Shown here: positions 1-7,112 of the stretch, piece after piece
How the letters are laid out: each line of letters starts with the position of its first letter
Position numbering within the stretch: position 1 is the first letter of the stretch
From: an uncultured Eubacterium sp.
Lineage (GTDB): Bacteria > Bacillota_A > Clostridia > Lachnospirales > Lachnospiraceae
Assembly (NCBI GenBank): GCA_948468465.1
Contig: CAOKJJ010000113.1
Coordinates: forward strand, 1-16,047
Direction of reading: 5' to 3'
Length of the DNA stretch: 16,047 bases
Made by a program: the position numbers and the translations under genes
The notes under the pieces: generated by a model
Databases searched by the model: none
Told to the model about the DNA's origin: nothing
The model's input: the letters and a program-made list of their open reading frames with translations, nothing else

Positions 1-53
1 TAAGAGTATAAAATTTCAAAAGTTTACATTGTATCATTTTTGTTCGGGCAACG
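1..53. other. AT-rich sequence foreign to the methylase gene (possible junction)
   Basis: The reading frame of the downstream methylase is open back to a TAA at 9-11, but the codons before position 54 do not encode the expected lead-in to SAM motif I. In this family the motif normally reads like a hydrophobic run followed by LEPSxGTGNF. Here only EPSMGTGNFF (from 54) fits, and the preceding 40-odd bases are AT-rich and unlike coding sequence. This suggests a recombination junction just left of 54 with the methylase N-terminus lying elsewhere. A GA dinucleotide sits at 54-55. Too little sequence is present to name what lies to the left. Confidence 0.4.
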
Positions 54-62
54 GAGCCCTCT

Positions 63-3000
63 ATGGGCACCGGGAATTTTTTTGGCATGCTGCCGGACAC
101 GATGCGGGGGAGCAGGCTTTACGGCGTGGAGCTGGACGGCATTACCGGGCGCATTGCAAAACAGCTTTATCCGGGTGCGGACATTAAAATAACCGGTTTT
201 GAAAAGACATCTTATCCGAATGATTTTTTTGACATAGCTGTGGGCAACGTGCCTTTCGGCCAGTACCGGGTGCCGGACAGGCAGTATGACAAGCTTGGCT
301 TTCCGGTGCATGAATATTTTCTGGCCAAGGCGCTGGACAAGGTCCGTCCCGGAGGTGTCATGGCGTTTGTCACAAGCAGGTGGGTGATGGACAAGAAAAC
401 CACGGAAGCCAGGAAATACCTTGCACAGCGGGCGGAACTGCTCGGCGCGGTCAGGCTCCCGAACAATGCCTTTAAAGACAATGCCGGCACGGAGGTTACG
501 GCGGATATCCTGTTTTTCCAAAAGCTGGACCGCATGGCTGTGAAAGAGCCGGAATGGGTGCAGCTTTCGGAAAATGCGGACGGCATATCCATGAACCGCT
601 ATTTTGTGGAACATCCGGAGATGGCTGTCGGCAGGATAGAGATGGTATCCGGGCCTTACGGCATGGAAAGCGCCTGCCTGCCGGATAAGTCCAGGCCGTT
701 TGAGGAACAGCTTAAAGAGGCTGTTTCGCATATCAGCGGCAGCATCAGTATGATGGAATTTACCGGCTTGGAGGAGTCCGTGCCGGGGACCCCCGCAGAT
801 CCGGATGTGAAAAATTACAGCTACACGGTTGTGGATGGAAAGGTATATTACCGTGAAAATTCCATTATGCTCCCTGCAGACGTGCCGGAAACAACCGAAA
901 AAAGGATAAGGGGCATGGTCGCGGTCCGGGACTGCACACAGGAGCTGATCCGGCTGCAGATGGAGGAATGCCCGGACAGTGCCATAAAGGAAAAACAGGC
1001 GGAATTAAACACGCTGTATGATAATTTTACAAAGTCCTTCGGCCTGGTCAATTCCATAGGCAACAAACGTGCGTTCAGCCAGGACGCCTCCTACTGCCTG
1101 CTCTGTTCACTGGAAAAACTGGATGATAAGGGGAATTTTAAAGGGAAGGCGGATATGTTCACAAAGCGCACCATCAAACGCGCGGAGCCGGTTACAAGCG
1201 TTGAAACGGCAGCGGAGGCGCTTGCGGTGTCGCTGTCTGAAAAAGCTAAAGTTGACCTGGAATACATGGCCGGTCTTTCCGGAAAAGATACCGGTACGGT
1301 CGTAAATGAACTTTCCGGCGTTATTTTCCAGGACCCTGTTACAAAAATATGGGAAACTGCCGGTGAATACTTAAGCGGGAATGTGCGGGAAAAATTAAAG
1401 ACAGCGGAAACTTTTGCAGAAAACCATGCTGAATATGCGGTAAACGTGCAGGCACTCAGGCGCGTACAGCCGAAAGATCTGGAAGCCAGTGAGATAGACG
1501 TGCGAATCGGGGCCACATGGATCGATATGAAATATATTGACGATTTCATGCGCGATGTCCTCCAGACGCCGCAGTTCCTGCTGGAACAGGGCAGGATATG
1601 CACGCAGTATTCCAAAATGTCCGGGAAGTGGAACATAAAAGGGAAAAATGAAGATAAGGGGAATGCGCTCTCTGGCATGACTTACGGCACTGGCAGGGCA
1701 AACGCCTATAAAATACTGGAGGATTCCCTTAATTTAAAGGATGTCAGGATTTATGACACGGTGACGGATGAGGACGGCAGGGAGACGCGCGTCCTGAATA
1801 AAAAAGAAACGGTGCTTGCCGGCCAGAAACAGGAAGCGCTGCGTGAGGCTTTCCGCACATGGGTGTTTGAAGAACCAAAACGCAGGCAGGAACTGTGTGC
1901 GGAATACAACCGGCTGTTCAATTCCACCAGGCCGCGGGAGTACGACGGCTCGCACCTGAAATTTCCAGGCATGACACAGGACATTGAACTGCAGCCGCAC
2001 CAGATGAATGCAGTGGCGCACCAGCTTTACGGCGCAAATACCCTGCTCGCACACTGCGTAGGGGCCGGGAAGACATTCGAGATGGCTGCGGCGGCAATGG
2101 AGGCCAGGCGGCTCGGCCTCAGCCAGAAGTGCATGTTTGTAGTCCCGAACCACCTCACGGGCCAGTGGGCGGCGGACTTCCTGCGGCTGTATCCCGGCGC
2201 AAGCATCCTTGCGGCCACAAAAAGAGATTTTGAGACTGCAAACCGGAAAAAATTCTGTTCCAGGATAGCCACCGGGGAGTACGATGCTGTCATCATCGGC
2301 CACAGCCAGTTTGCAATGATCCCGCTGTCGGCGGAACGGCAGGCCATGGCCATTGAACAGCAGATTGACGAGATTCAAATGTCAATTATGGAAGCGAAGG
2401 CGGAAAATGGCGAAAGGTACACCATCAAACAGATGGAGGCAGCCAAAAAAAAGCTGTACGCGAAGCTGGAACGCCTGAACGATGCAGAAAAAAAGGACAA
2501 TGTCGTGACATTTGAGCAGCTCGGGGTGGACAGGCTGTTTGTGGATGAAAGCCATAGTTTTAAGAACCTTTTTTTATATACAAAAATGCGGAACATTGCC
2601 GGGATTGCACAGTCGGAAGCGCAGAAGTCTTCCGATATGTTTGCAAAATGCCGTTATATGGACGAACTGACAGGCGGGAAAGGGATCACATTTGCCACGG
2701 GGACCCCGATCAGCAACAGTATGACAGAGATGTTTACAAATATGCGCTATCTGCAGTATGATACCCTGCAGAGGCTTGGTTTCGGCCAGTTTGACGCCTG
2801 GGCTTCCACGTTTGGAGAGACTGTCACAGCCGTGGAGCTGGCGCCGGAAGGGACGGGATACCGCACCAAGACAAGGTTTTCTAAATTTTACAACCTGCCG
2901 GAGCTGATGTCAATATTTAAAGAATGTGCAGACATCCAGACCGCAGATATGCTGAAACTCCCAGTTCCGGAGGCAGCATATGAAAATGTGGTATTAAAGC

Positions 3001-3563
3001 CGAGCGAATACCAGAAAGAGATTGTACAGTCTCTTGCAGAACGGGCAGAGGCAGTCCGTAATAACCTTGTTGAACCGTCAGAAGATAACATGCTTAAAAT
3101 TACAAATGACGGCAGAAAACTTGCACTTGACCAGAGGCTTGTAAATGCCATGCTTCCTGATAATGAAAATTCAAAGGCGGCCGCCTGTGTGGAAAAAGCT
3201 TTCCAGATATGGGAAAGCACAAAAGAAAAGAAATCCACACAATTAATTTTTTGCGACCTGTCTACGCCGAAAGGGGACGGCACATTCAATGTATATGAGG
3301 ACATCCGTGACAGGCTGGTAAAAAAAGGAGTGCCGGAGGGTGAAGTCGCTTTTATACATTCAGCAAATACGGATACAAGAAAAGAGGAGCTGTTCGCAAA
3401 AGTCAGGAGCGGGCAGGTCCGTTTTTTATTAGGCTCTACGCAGAAAATGGGAGCCGGGACCAACGTCCAGGACAGGCTGATTGCGCTGCATCACCTGGAC
3501 ATACCCTGGCGCCCGGCGGAGGAAGAACGTGCTGAGCGAAACATTGAAAACTCAGGAAAATAG
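63..3563 (+). CDS. N6-adenine methylase / SNF2-type helicase of a conjugative element, truncated at both ends
   Basis: Left part of the giant methylase-helicase carried by many Firmicute ICEs. Visible, in order: the SAM motif I remnant EPSMGTGNF (starts at 54, before the first ATG), the amino-methylase motif NVPF (residues 62-65, in place of NPPY), Walker A GAGKT (667-671), the DEAH-box variant DESH (828-831) and motif III ATGTPISNS (from 878). The C-terminal helicase lobe runs up to DIPWRPA. At 3519-3520 the sequence switches to an inserted element, and the frame then reads about 14 foreign codons to a TAG at 3561. The lost motif VI resumes at 15990. The true gene starts left of the window, so the ATG at 63 is only the first in-frame Met, with no ribosome site. 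Members of this family often exceed 2000 residues. In this state helicase activity should be lost because motif VI is absent; the methylase half also lacks its N-terminus. The role in the host element is not established from sequence. Confidence 0.85.
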   Translation: MGTGNFFGMLPDTMRGSRLYGVELDGITGRIAKQLYPGADIKITGFEKTSYPNDFFDIAVGNVPFGQYRVPDRQYDKLGFPVHEYFLAKALDKVRPGGVMAFVTSRWVMDKKTTEARKYLAQRAELLGAVRLPNNAFKDNAGTEVTADILFFQKLDRMAVKEPEWVQLSENADGISMNRYFVEHPEMAVGRIEMVSGPYGMESACLPDKSRPFEEQLKEAVSHISGSISMMEFTGLEESVPGTPADPDVKNYSYTVVDGKVYYRENSIMLPADVPETTEKRIRGMVAVRDCTQELIRLQMEECPDSAIKEKQAELNTLYDNFTKSFGLVNSIGNKRAFSQDASYCLLCSLEKLDDKGNFKGKADMFTKRTIKRAEPVTSVETAAEALAVSLSEKAKVDLEYMAGLSGKDTGTVVNELSGVIFQDPVTKIWETAGEYLSGNVREKLKTAETFAENHAEYAVNVQALRRVQPKDLEASEIDVRIGATWIDMKYIDDFMRDVLQTPQFLLEQGRICTQYSKMSGKWNIKGKNEDKGNALSGMTYGTGRANAYKILEDSLNLKDVRIYDTVTDEDGRETRVLNKKETVLAGQKQEALREAFRTWVFEEPKRRQELCAEYNRLFNSTRPREYDGSHLKFPGMTQDIELQPHQMNAVAHQLYGANTLLAHCVGAGKTFEMAAAAMEARRLGLSQKCMFVVPNHLTGQWAADFLRLYPGASILAATKRDFETANRKKFCSRIATGEYDAVIIGHSQFAMIPLSAERQAMAIEQQIDEIQMSIMEAKAENGERYTIKQMEAAKKKLYAKLERLNDAEKKDNVVTFEQLGVDRLFVDESHSFKNLFLYTKMRNIAGIAQSEAQKSSDMFAKCRYMDELTGGKGITFATGTPISNSMTEMFTNMRYLQYDTLQRLGFGQFDAWASTFGETVTAVELAPEGTGYRTKTRFSKFYNLPELMSIFKECADIQTADMLKLPVPEAAYENVVLKPSEYQKEIVQSLAERAEAVRNNLVEPSEDNMLKITNDGRKLALDQRLVNAMLPDNENSKAAACVEKAFQIWESTKEKKSTQLIFCDLSTPKGDGTFNVYEDIRDRLVKKGVPEGEVAFIHSANTDTRKEELFAKVRSGQVRFLLGSTQKMGAGTNVQDRLIALHHLDIPWRPAEEERAERNIENSGK
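3505..3540 (+). other. attL of the integrative element
   Basis: Left junction. Helicase codons end in CCGGCG, then the GA core (3519-3520), then the element end GGAAGAACGTGCTGAGCG. The latter pairs imperfectly, in inverted orientation, with the element's right end. The crossover is placed at GA because that is the only shared dinucleotide that lets the two gene halves rejoin in frame into the conserved motif. Confidence 0.85.
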
Positions 3564-3698
3564 GGCATTCCGTTGTTTGGTAAAACAATGTATAATTACA
3601 ATTTAAAGAAGGATGTGTTAAAAAAGGAAAAATGAGCAATACAGATAGAAAAAAGATAATGGCAGGTTATCTGGACTTAGAGTGTACGGGCATTTATC

Positions 3699-3727
3699 TT
3701 GTAAAAACAAGGGGTTTATGGTAGTAT
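3699..3727 (+). promoter_or_regulatory. Candidate sigma-A promoter of the nuclease-transposase gene
   Basis: TTGTAA (3699-3704), 17-bp spacer, TAGTAT (3722-3727). It lies about 30 bp before the start of the PD-(D/E)XK gene. The match is moderate, with a correct spacing. A 30-codon open frame (3632-3724) overlaps it and is not considered a gene. Confidence 0.4.
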
Positions 3728-3754
3728 GAAAGCACATAAGCGAAAGAAAAGGCA

Positions 3755-4552
3755 GTGGGGATATTGACAGCATCAGAACAGCAGCATCAGGAAGATCTGC
3801 AGCGTCTGCGGGATTTACGCCCTATTGACGATGATTTTATGCGTTGTCTTTTCAAAGATAACATTCCGCTGGCAGAATTGGTGTTACGCGTTATTACAGA
3901 TAAGCCGGATCTGATGGTTACTAGCTGTGAGATACAAAAGGATATGAAACGGCTGGTCGGGGCACATTCGCTCTGTCTGGATGCATATGGAACAGATTCA
4001 GACGGAAAAAAATATGATATGGAGATCCAGAGGCAGGAAAAAGGGGCGGATCCGCACAGGGCAAGGTACCATTCCAGCGTGATGGATGTGGAAAACCTTC
4101 ATTCCGGGCAGGAATTTAAAGAACTGCCGGACACTTATACGATCTTTATTACCGAAAAAGATTTTTATGGAATGGGCGAACCGGTTTACCAGATTGAAAG
4201 GATGAACCTTACAACAGGAAAGCCTTTTGAAGATGGGGAGCATATCCTATATGTAAATGGGGAATACCGGGGAGAATCCAGAATCGGAAAACTGATGCAT
4301 GATTTTAACTGTACCAGGGCAGACGATATGCATTTTGAATTAATGGCAGACCGCACACGGTATCTGAAAGAAAATCCGAAGGGAGTGAGTGAAATGTGCC
4401 GCATCATGGAGGATATGAGAAATGAATCGATACAGGAAGAAAAAAGGATGACAGTCAAGCGGATGCTGTCAGACGGAATATTGACGCTTGAAAAGATTGC
4501 AGAGTATTCGGAACTTTCTATTGATGAAGTGAAAAAATTGAAAACAGAATAA
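3755..4552 (+). CDS. PD-(D/E)XK nuclease family transposase (Rpn-like)
   Basis: A protein of 265 aa from the GTG at 3755, or 262 aa from the TTG at 3764; AAAGG at 3748-3752 is better spaced for the TTG. The N-terminal half carries the family's recognisable DDDFM..LFKDN block (25-36), then the nuclease core: D76, then E90-I-Q92 in the DMEIQRQ strand. A conserved GARYHSS-like helix and the FITEKD strand follow. The second half has the VNGEYRG and GKLMHDF blocks (about 167-187), followed by a short helical tail. The family is annotated as recombination-promoting nuclease or putative transposase and is usually scattered as a selfish single gene. Length and motifs look intact, so it may be active. 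It sits alone between attL and the cargo, with its own promoter and terminator, consistent with a passenger that landed in the element. No terminal repeats of its own could be recognised. Confidence 0.8.
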   Translation: MGILTASEQQHQEDLQRLRDLRPIDDDFMRCLFKDNIPLAELVLRVITDKPDLMVTSCEIQKDMKRLVGAHSLCLDAYGTDSDGKKYDMEIQRQEKGADPHRARYHSSVMDVENLHSGQEFKELPDTYTIFITEKDFYGMGEPVYQIERMNLTTGKPFEDGEHILYVNGEYRGESRIGKLMHDFNCTRADDMHFELMADRTRYLKENPKGVSEMCRIMEDMRNESIQEEKRMTVKRMLSDGILTLEKIAEYSELSIDEVKKLKTE

Positions 4553-4572
4553 ACTGTATAAGCAAAAACGAA

Positions 4573-4610
4573 GGTCAGAAATCTTAAAACAGGTTTCTGG
4601 CCTATTTTAT
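4573..4610 (+). terminator. Rho-independent terminator after the nuclease-transposase
   Basis: GGTCAGAAA (4573-4581) pairs with TTTCTGGCC (4594-4602), with one G-T wobble and a 12-base loop, followed by TATTTTATT. It starts 20 bases after the stop codon at 4550-4552. Confidence 0.75.
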
Positions 4611-4645
4611 TATAATTGCCTTTTTGCCAAACGGTATGAAGTGTA

Positions 4646-4706
4646 TTTTCTTATGTATCGGTCAGAATGTTCTTTCTAGGTTGAACTTCTACGATACACA
4701 AGAAAA
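4646..4706. repeat. 15-bp inverted repeat (14/15) at the left edge of the AT-rich cargo
   Basis: TTTTCTTATGTATCG (4646-4660) is inverted at CGATACACAAGAAAA (4692-4706), with one mismatch and a 31-bp spacer. It lies in the roughly 420-bp gene-free stretch 4553-4972, exactly where base composition changes from the backbone to the AT-rich cargo. It could be the end of a former insertion, a recombinase site, or a structured RNA. I recognise no family. Confidence 0.45.
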
Positions 4707-4744
4707 GCTTTATTTATGTGGTGTTTCAGCCTAATGTACCTTAG

Positions 4745-4849
4745 AAGCCAAACGAGGAGGAACGTGCCAGACGGTACAAAAAAAATAATGGACAAGGACA
4801 CTCCACTGTTCAGCTTAAAATAACTCAAAATGGTAAAGATAAAGTATAA
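4745..4849 (+). pseudogene. Possible C-terminal fragment of a decayed gene
   Basis: After an in-frame TAG (4742-4744), a plus-strand frame encodes a 34-residue, charged, protein-like tail beginning KPNEEERARRYKKNN and ending at a TAA (4847-4849). That stop lies inside the stem of a strong hairpin terminator, the usual arrangement at the end of a real gene. No start or ribosome site is visible, and the upstream frame is closed. This looks like the last part of a gene whose body was lost when the cargo was assembled. Function unknown; the call rests only on residue composition and the adjacent terminator. Confidence 0.3.
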
Positions 4850-4879
4850 GCAGTGTTTCATAAATAAACACTGCTTATA
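4845..4879. terminator. Strong bidirectional terminator hairpin
   Basis: TATAAGCAGTGTTT (4845-4858) is perfectly inverted at 4866-4879 with a 7-base loop. On the minus strand a T-rich run follows the stem, so it can end the PadR/HAAS/secreted-protein operon whose last stop is at 4973-4975. On the plus strand it follows the remnant frame ending at 4849. Confidence 0.7.
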
Positions 4880-4972
4880 TCAGAAATTCTCAACTAAACC
4901 CAAATAATAAAATATATTTATAGTTATAATCGTGCAAATTCACATTTCATTTATAAGTAAAATCTTATGTTT

Positions 4973-5461
4973 TTATGAAAATGTACCAGTAGGACTGCAC
5001 GTAAGGGTTACTGTTTTATATATAGTATCGTAAACCGTTGAATCTTTCATAAGTTTTGCTGTTACTGAAGCCATTGCCTTGTTATCTTTTTTACTTGCTG
5101 ATTTATTAAAAAGTTTCCAGTATTCATAATAGGAGTTTGCAGAAATCTCTGATTTTGTACAACTGGCTGAACCATTTCCATATATAAAAGTTCCTTTTAC
5201 CTGAACAGACCACATACGTTTATTTGAATTATTATAATATTCTGTAGTCTTAGTCTTCGTTACAGTTTTCATTTCTGAAATCACATCAATATCAGAGGAA
5301 GCATCTGGTGCGTCATCTGCAATAAAAGTAATTGTGTAACTCCCATCCTCAAAATATATAGTCTGTTTATCGGTGGTTTGTTTGGTTTGCGCAGAAGTTG
5401 TTGTGCATGTAATTTGTGAAAACAATAGTACTACAAGCAACAAAGTGATTTTCTTTTTCAT
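4973..5461 (-). CDS. Secreted protein of unknown function (162 aa)
   Basis: The start ATG at 5461 has an AGGGAG ribosome site on the minus strand and lies 17 bp after the HAAS-like gene, so it is the third gene of the PadR operon. Residues 1-25 form a Sec signal peptide: MKKK, a hydrophobic core, and a likely cleavage near TSA. A Thr/Lys-rich segment follows, then a Ser/Tyr/Lys-rich region with alternating polar and hydrophobic residues suggesting beta strands: a KTVTKTKTTEYYNNSNK stretch near the middle, and two Cys in the mature part, one before the C-terminal GTFS. Lachnospiraceae genomes carry similar small exported proteins, but I know no assigned function. The Cys near the signal peptide is not in a convincing lipobox. 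The operon context (PadR plus HAAS) suggests an envelope-acting or antimicrobial-type product; that is inference. Confidence 0.7.
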   Translation of the reverse strand: MKKKITLLLVVLLFSQITCTTTSAQTKQTTDKQTIYFEDGSYTITFIADDAPDASSDIDVISEMKTVTKTKTTEYYNNSNKRMWSVQVKGTFIYGNGSASCTKSEISANSYYEYWKLFNKSASKKDNKAMASVTAKLMKDSTVYDTIYKTVTLTCSPTGTFS

Positions 5462-5478
5462 TTTCTTTTCTCCCTTTC

Positions 5479-5853
5479 TTATTTAATAATAGTTTTTTCA
5501 TGTGTGACAATACCCTGATGTATTTCTTGGTACAATTTTATATTAATACCTACACTGACAGTGAAACCAGCTAGTGTAAGAAATAATATACAGTAAATAC
5601 AAAAACGAATTATTCTTGTAGTACGAATCTTTTTTATTATATATTCTGTGTCTGCTCCTTCATAGTATTCTGTTGCAATATTTGCAGGAGTTCCTAAACT
5701 TTGCTGCAGTTCATCATAAGATATATCTGGTTTTAGTTCATTTAATTCCATGATTCGTATTTTATAATCCTGAATAAGTCTGCTTTCTTGATTTCCGCCA
5801 GAAGGGATGACTGCTTTAATATCTCTATAATATTTTTTAGAATATTTATTCAT
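5479..5853 (-). CDS. HAAS/DUF1700-like small membrane protein (124 aa)
   Basis: This gene overlaps the PadR stop by four bases (ATGA at 5850-5853) and uses a GGAGG site inside the end of the PadR gene, so translation is probably coupled. Residues 1-66 are a helical cytoplasmic domain with the typical DELQQSLGTPANIATEYY block (47-64), as in HAAS/DUF1700 proteins. One transmembrane helix spans about 81-103, followed by a short outer tail. In Firmicutes these proteins are commonly encoded right after a PadR regulator, and that pairing is what identifies it. They are thought to sense or transmit envelope signals, often with a downstream membrane or secreted partner. Here the partner would be the secreted protein that follows. 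The precise role is unknown. Confidence 0.7.
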   Translation of the reverse strand: MNKYSKKYYRDIKAVIPSGGNQESRLIQDYKIRIMELNELKPDISYDELQQSLGTPANIATEYYEGADTEYIIKKIRTTRIIRFCIYCILFLTLAGFTVSVGINIKLYQEIHQGIVTHEKTIIK

Positions 5854-6206
5854 TGGGATTCCTCCAGTCTTGAAAAATCAAAATGTAATATTTTGTCAAT
5901 ACCTTCTATAATTTGGTAATAGTCTCTTAATAACTGTTCTAGACGTTCTTCACCTGCTGGTTCAATATGGTAATAAACCTTGACCAGGCGTTTTCCAGTT
6001 TGTTTTTTATAATCTGAAATGTATTTGTTATCAATCATTTTATAAAATGCCGGATATAATGAGCCTTCTGGAAAGGATAAGCTTCCATCAGAAAGACTGG
6101 TAATATATTGTGAAATCTGGTATGCGTAACAGTCACCATAATATTTCAGGATATGCAGCACGACCAATTCACATGACCCGCTTTTAAAGCTATTTCTTAC
6201 TGCCAT
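5850..6206 (-). CDS. PadR family transcriptional regulator (118 aa)
   Basis: The start ATG at 6206 is chosen because GGAGG lies five bases upstream; an earlier in-frame start at 6236 has no ribosome site and falls within the predicted promoter. Winged-helix motifs: residues 10-35 (GSCELVVLHILKYYGDCYAY, first helices), the recognition segment EGSLYPAFYKM (47-57), and the wing KVYYHIEPAGEERLE (76-90). The length is usual for the short PadR-s2 subgroup with one C-terminal dimerisation helix (about 88-104). It is the first gene of the minus-strand operon, with a HAAS-like protein overlapping its end. The divergent promoters of this operon and of the secreted-protein gene at 6562 lie within about 25 bp of each other, so one bound dimer could control both. 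The ligand is unknown. Confidence 0.9.
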   Translation of the reverse strand: MAVRNSFKSGSCELVVLHILKYYGDCYAYQISQYITSLSDGSLSFPEGSLYPAFYKMIDNKYISDYKKQTGKRLVKVYYHIEPAGEERLEQLLRDYYQIIEGIDKILHFDFSRLEESQ

Positions 6207-6224
6207 AATTTCCTCCGTTACATA

Positions 6225-6252
6225 ATCATAACACAAATATAAAAAAAGTAAA
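6225..6252 (-). promoter_or_regulatory. Candidate promoter of the PadR operon
   Basis: On the minus strand: TTTACT (complement of 6247-6252), 16-bp spacer, TATGAT (complement of 6225-6230). It is about 20 bp before the PadR start, giving a short leader containing the GGAGG. An ACAAATATA at 6232-6240 recurs inverted as TATATTTGT at 6331-6339, and the pair brackets both divergent promoters. Confidence 0.5.
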
Positions 6253-6275
6253 TACCTATATTATCTAAATAGTTA

Positions 6276-6304
6276 TTGACAAAGACAATTAAATAGTATA
6301 TATT
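6276..6304 (+). promoter_or_regulatory. Near-consensus sigma-A promoter for the secreted-protein unit
   Basis: TTGACA (6276-6281), 17-bp spacer, TATATT (6299-6304). It is back to back with the PadR operon promoter. It predicts a leader of about 250 nt before the ATG at 6562. This leader accounts for the 355-bp gap between the PadR and secreted-protein genes. Confidence 0.75.
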
Positions 6305-6385
6305 CTTATAAAGAAAAACCATATGACAGGTATATTTGTATTGTAGAATGGATATATAACTGTAAATTATATTAGGAGGAAATAA

Positions 6386-6565
6386 CAGGGATTCGATATA
6401 AACTACACCAGTTTACAATTAACTTCAAAGCTCGTTGAATCATACTCTAATGCGGAGCATGATGTAAGAAAATATTCTGATTTATGTGAGAAGTATCAAA
6501 TTTATATATACTTCAAAAATTATGCCGTCACTTTTCAATATTTAAAAAGAAAGGAAAAAATATGA
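6386..6565 (+). pseudogene. Leader open frame of 59 codons lacking a start codon
   Basis: A perfect GGAGGA (6375-6380) is followed by AATAACAGGGATTC and then an open frame with no ATG, GTG or TTG at its head. Adding one T (ACAGGG to ACATGGG) would create an ATG six bases after GGAGGA, in frame with the whole stretch. The frame encodes a Tyr- and Lys-rich, partly amphipathic peptide (begins GFDINYTSLQ, ends FQYLKRKEKI). It stops at TGA 6563-6565, overlapping the next gene's ATG as ATGA, the classic coupled arrangement. Either a start codon was lost by a one-base deletion, an unusual start is used, or the base is a sequencing error. No family recognised. Confidence 0.45.
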
Positions 6566-7112
6566 AGAAAAAGTTATTTACATTACTTACCGTAATAACA
6601 ATGACAATTGGGAGTATGTCTTCTGTTTATGCTGCAACAAATACAGATGGACTCACCCCGGAACAAAAAGCCGTAATTGATTCTTATGAAACAACCGAAG
6701 TCTCCAGCGTTGAAGATCTAAAATCTTTAGCTGGGAGAAGTGCATCTTCAAAAACATCTTGGACCGGAACATTTCACAGAGGAAGTGCGTTGATGTGGAG
6801 TGATGATTGCGTTTACTGGGAGGTATCTGGCGGAAAAATAACAAGCAGTAAAGCATGGCAGGATGTTGGATACATTTTCCCTAATATTGCACGGGCAAAA
6901 GGGATCAAAAAGATTTCCTCATCCACTGCCTCTGTTACATACAGAGCAAAGAAAACCATTGGTGCAGGCGTAGTTACACCATGGGGAGATGTTACAGTTT
7001 ACGAAAGCGATTACACTGATTTCTTGCGTGTAAACGCAAATGGGGCAATAGACGCATGGCAATAATACAGGTTATATTTTACAAATAAGATAAGTGGAAA
7101 AGTGACGGCATA
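6521..7112. repeat. 16-bp perfect inverted repeat bracketing the secreted-protein gene
   Basis: TATGCCGTCACTTTTC (6521-6536) in the leader is exactly inverted as GAAAAGTGACGGCATA (7097-7112) after the stop codon. The right copy overlaps the 5' arm of the terminator at 7105-7113. The same arm also pairs with GTATGCCGT at 7124-7132, so it has two competing partners. No flanking target duplication was found. Confidence 0.8.
6562..7065 (+). CDS. Secreted 167-aa protein, bacteriocin-like context
   Basis: The start ATG 6562 is preceded by AAGGAA. Residues 1-24 are a clear signal peptide (MKKKLFTLLTVITMTIG core, cleavage after VYA). Residues 27-60 are a polar, helix-prone linker, perhaps a propeptide (EQKAVIDSYETTEVSSVEDL). 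Residues 65-167 are a Ser/Thr/Gly/Trp-rich, probably beta-sheet domain with a single Cys (C83), ending IDAWQ. The gene is followed by a terminator and then ABC transporter genes, and preceded by a strong promoter divergent from a PadR operon. Sec-exported bacteriocins with a companion ABC transporter (lactococcin 972 type) have this layout, but I see no convincing sequence match to that family. An exported adhesin-like or signalling protein is also possible. Function not established. Confidence 0.75.
   Translation: MKKKLFTLLTVITMTIGSMSSVYAATNTDGLTPEQKAVIDSYETTEVSSVEDLKSLAGRSASSKTSWTGTFHRGSALMWSDDCVYWEVSGGKITSSKAWQDVGYIFPNIARAKGIKKISSSTASVTYRAKKTIGAGVVTPWGDVTVYESDYTDFLRVNANGAIDAWQ

Noticed and set aside
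1091..2378. Long minus-strand open frames opposite the helicase (1091-1678, 1734-2378)
   Set aside because: They are antisense shadows of strongly motif-bearing helicase sequence, with no ribosome sites or recognisable domains.
3632..3724. 30-codon frame MSNTDRKK... with AAGGAAAA upstream
   Set aside because: It is short, has no recognisable features, and overlaps the predicted promoter of the nuclease-transposase.
4676..4861. Minus-strand 61-aa hydrophobic frame
   Set aside because: Its start lies inside the terminator hairpin at 4845-4879, with no ribosome site. The hydrophobic composition follows from AT-rich DNA.
6562..7065. Naming the secreted protein a lactococcin 972 family bacteriocin
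   Set aside because: The gene layout is similar, but I could not see a convincing sequence match, so only the context is reported.
6521..7112. Secreted-protein gene as a small transposon bounded by 16-bp inverted repeats
   Set aside because: There is no target duplication, no transposase, and the right repeat doubles as a terminator arm. A regulatory explanation fits better.
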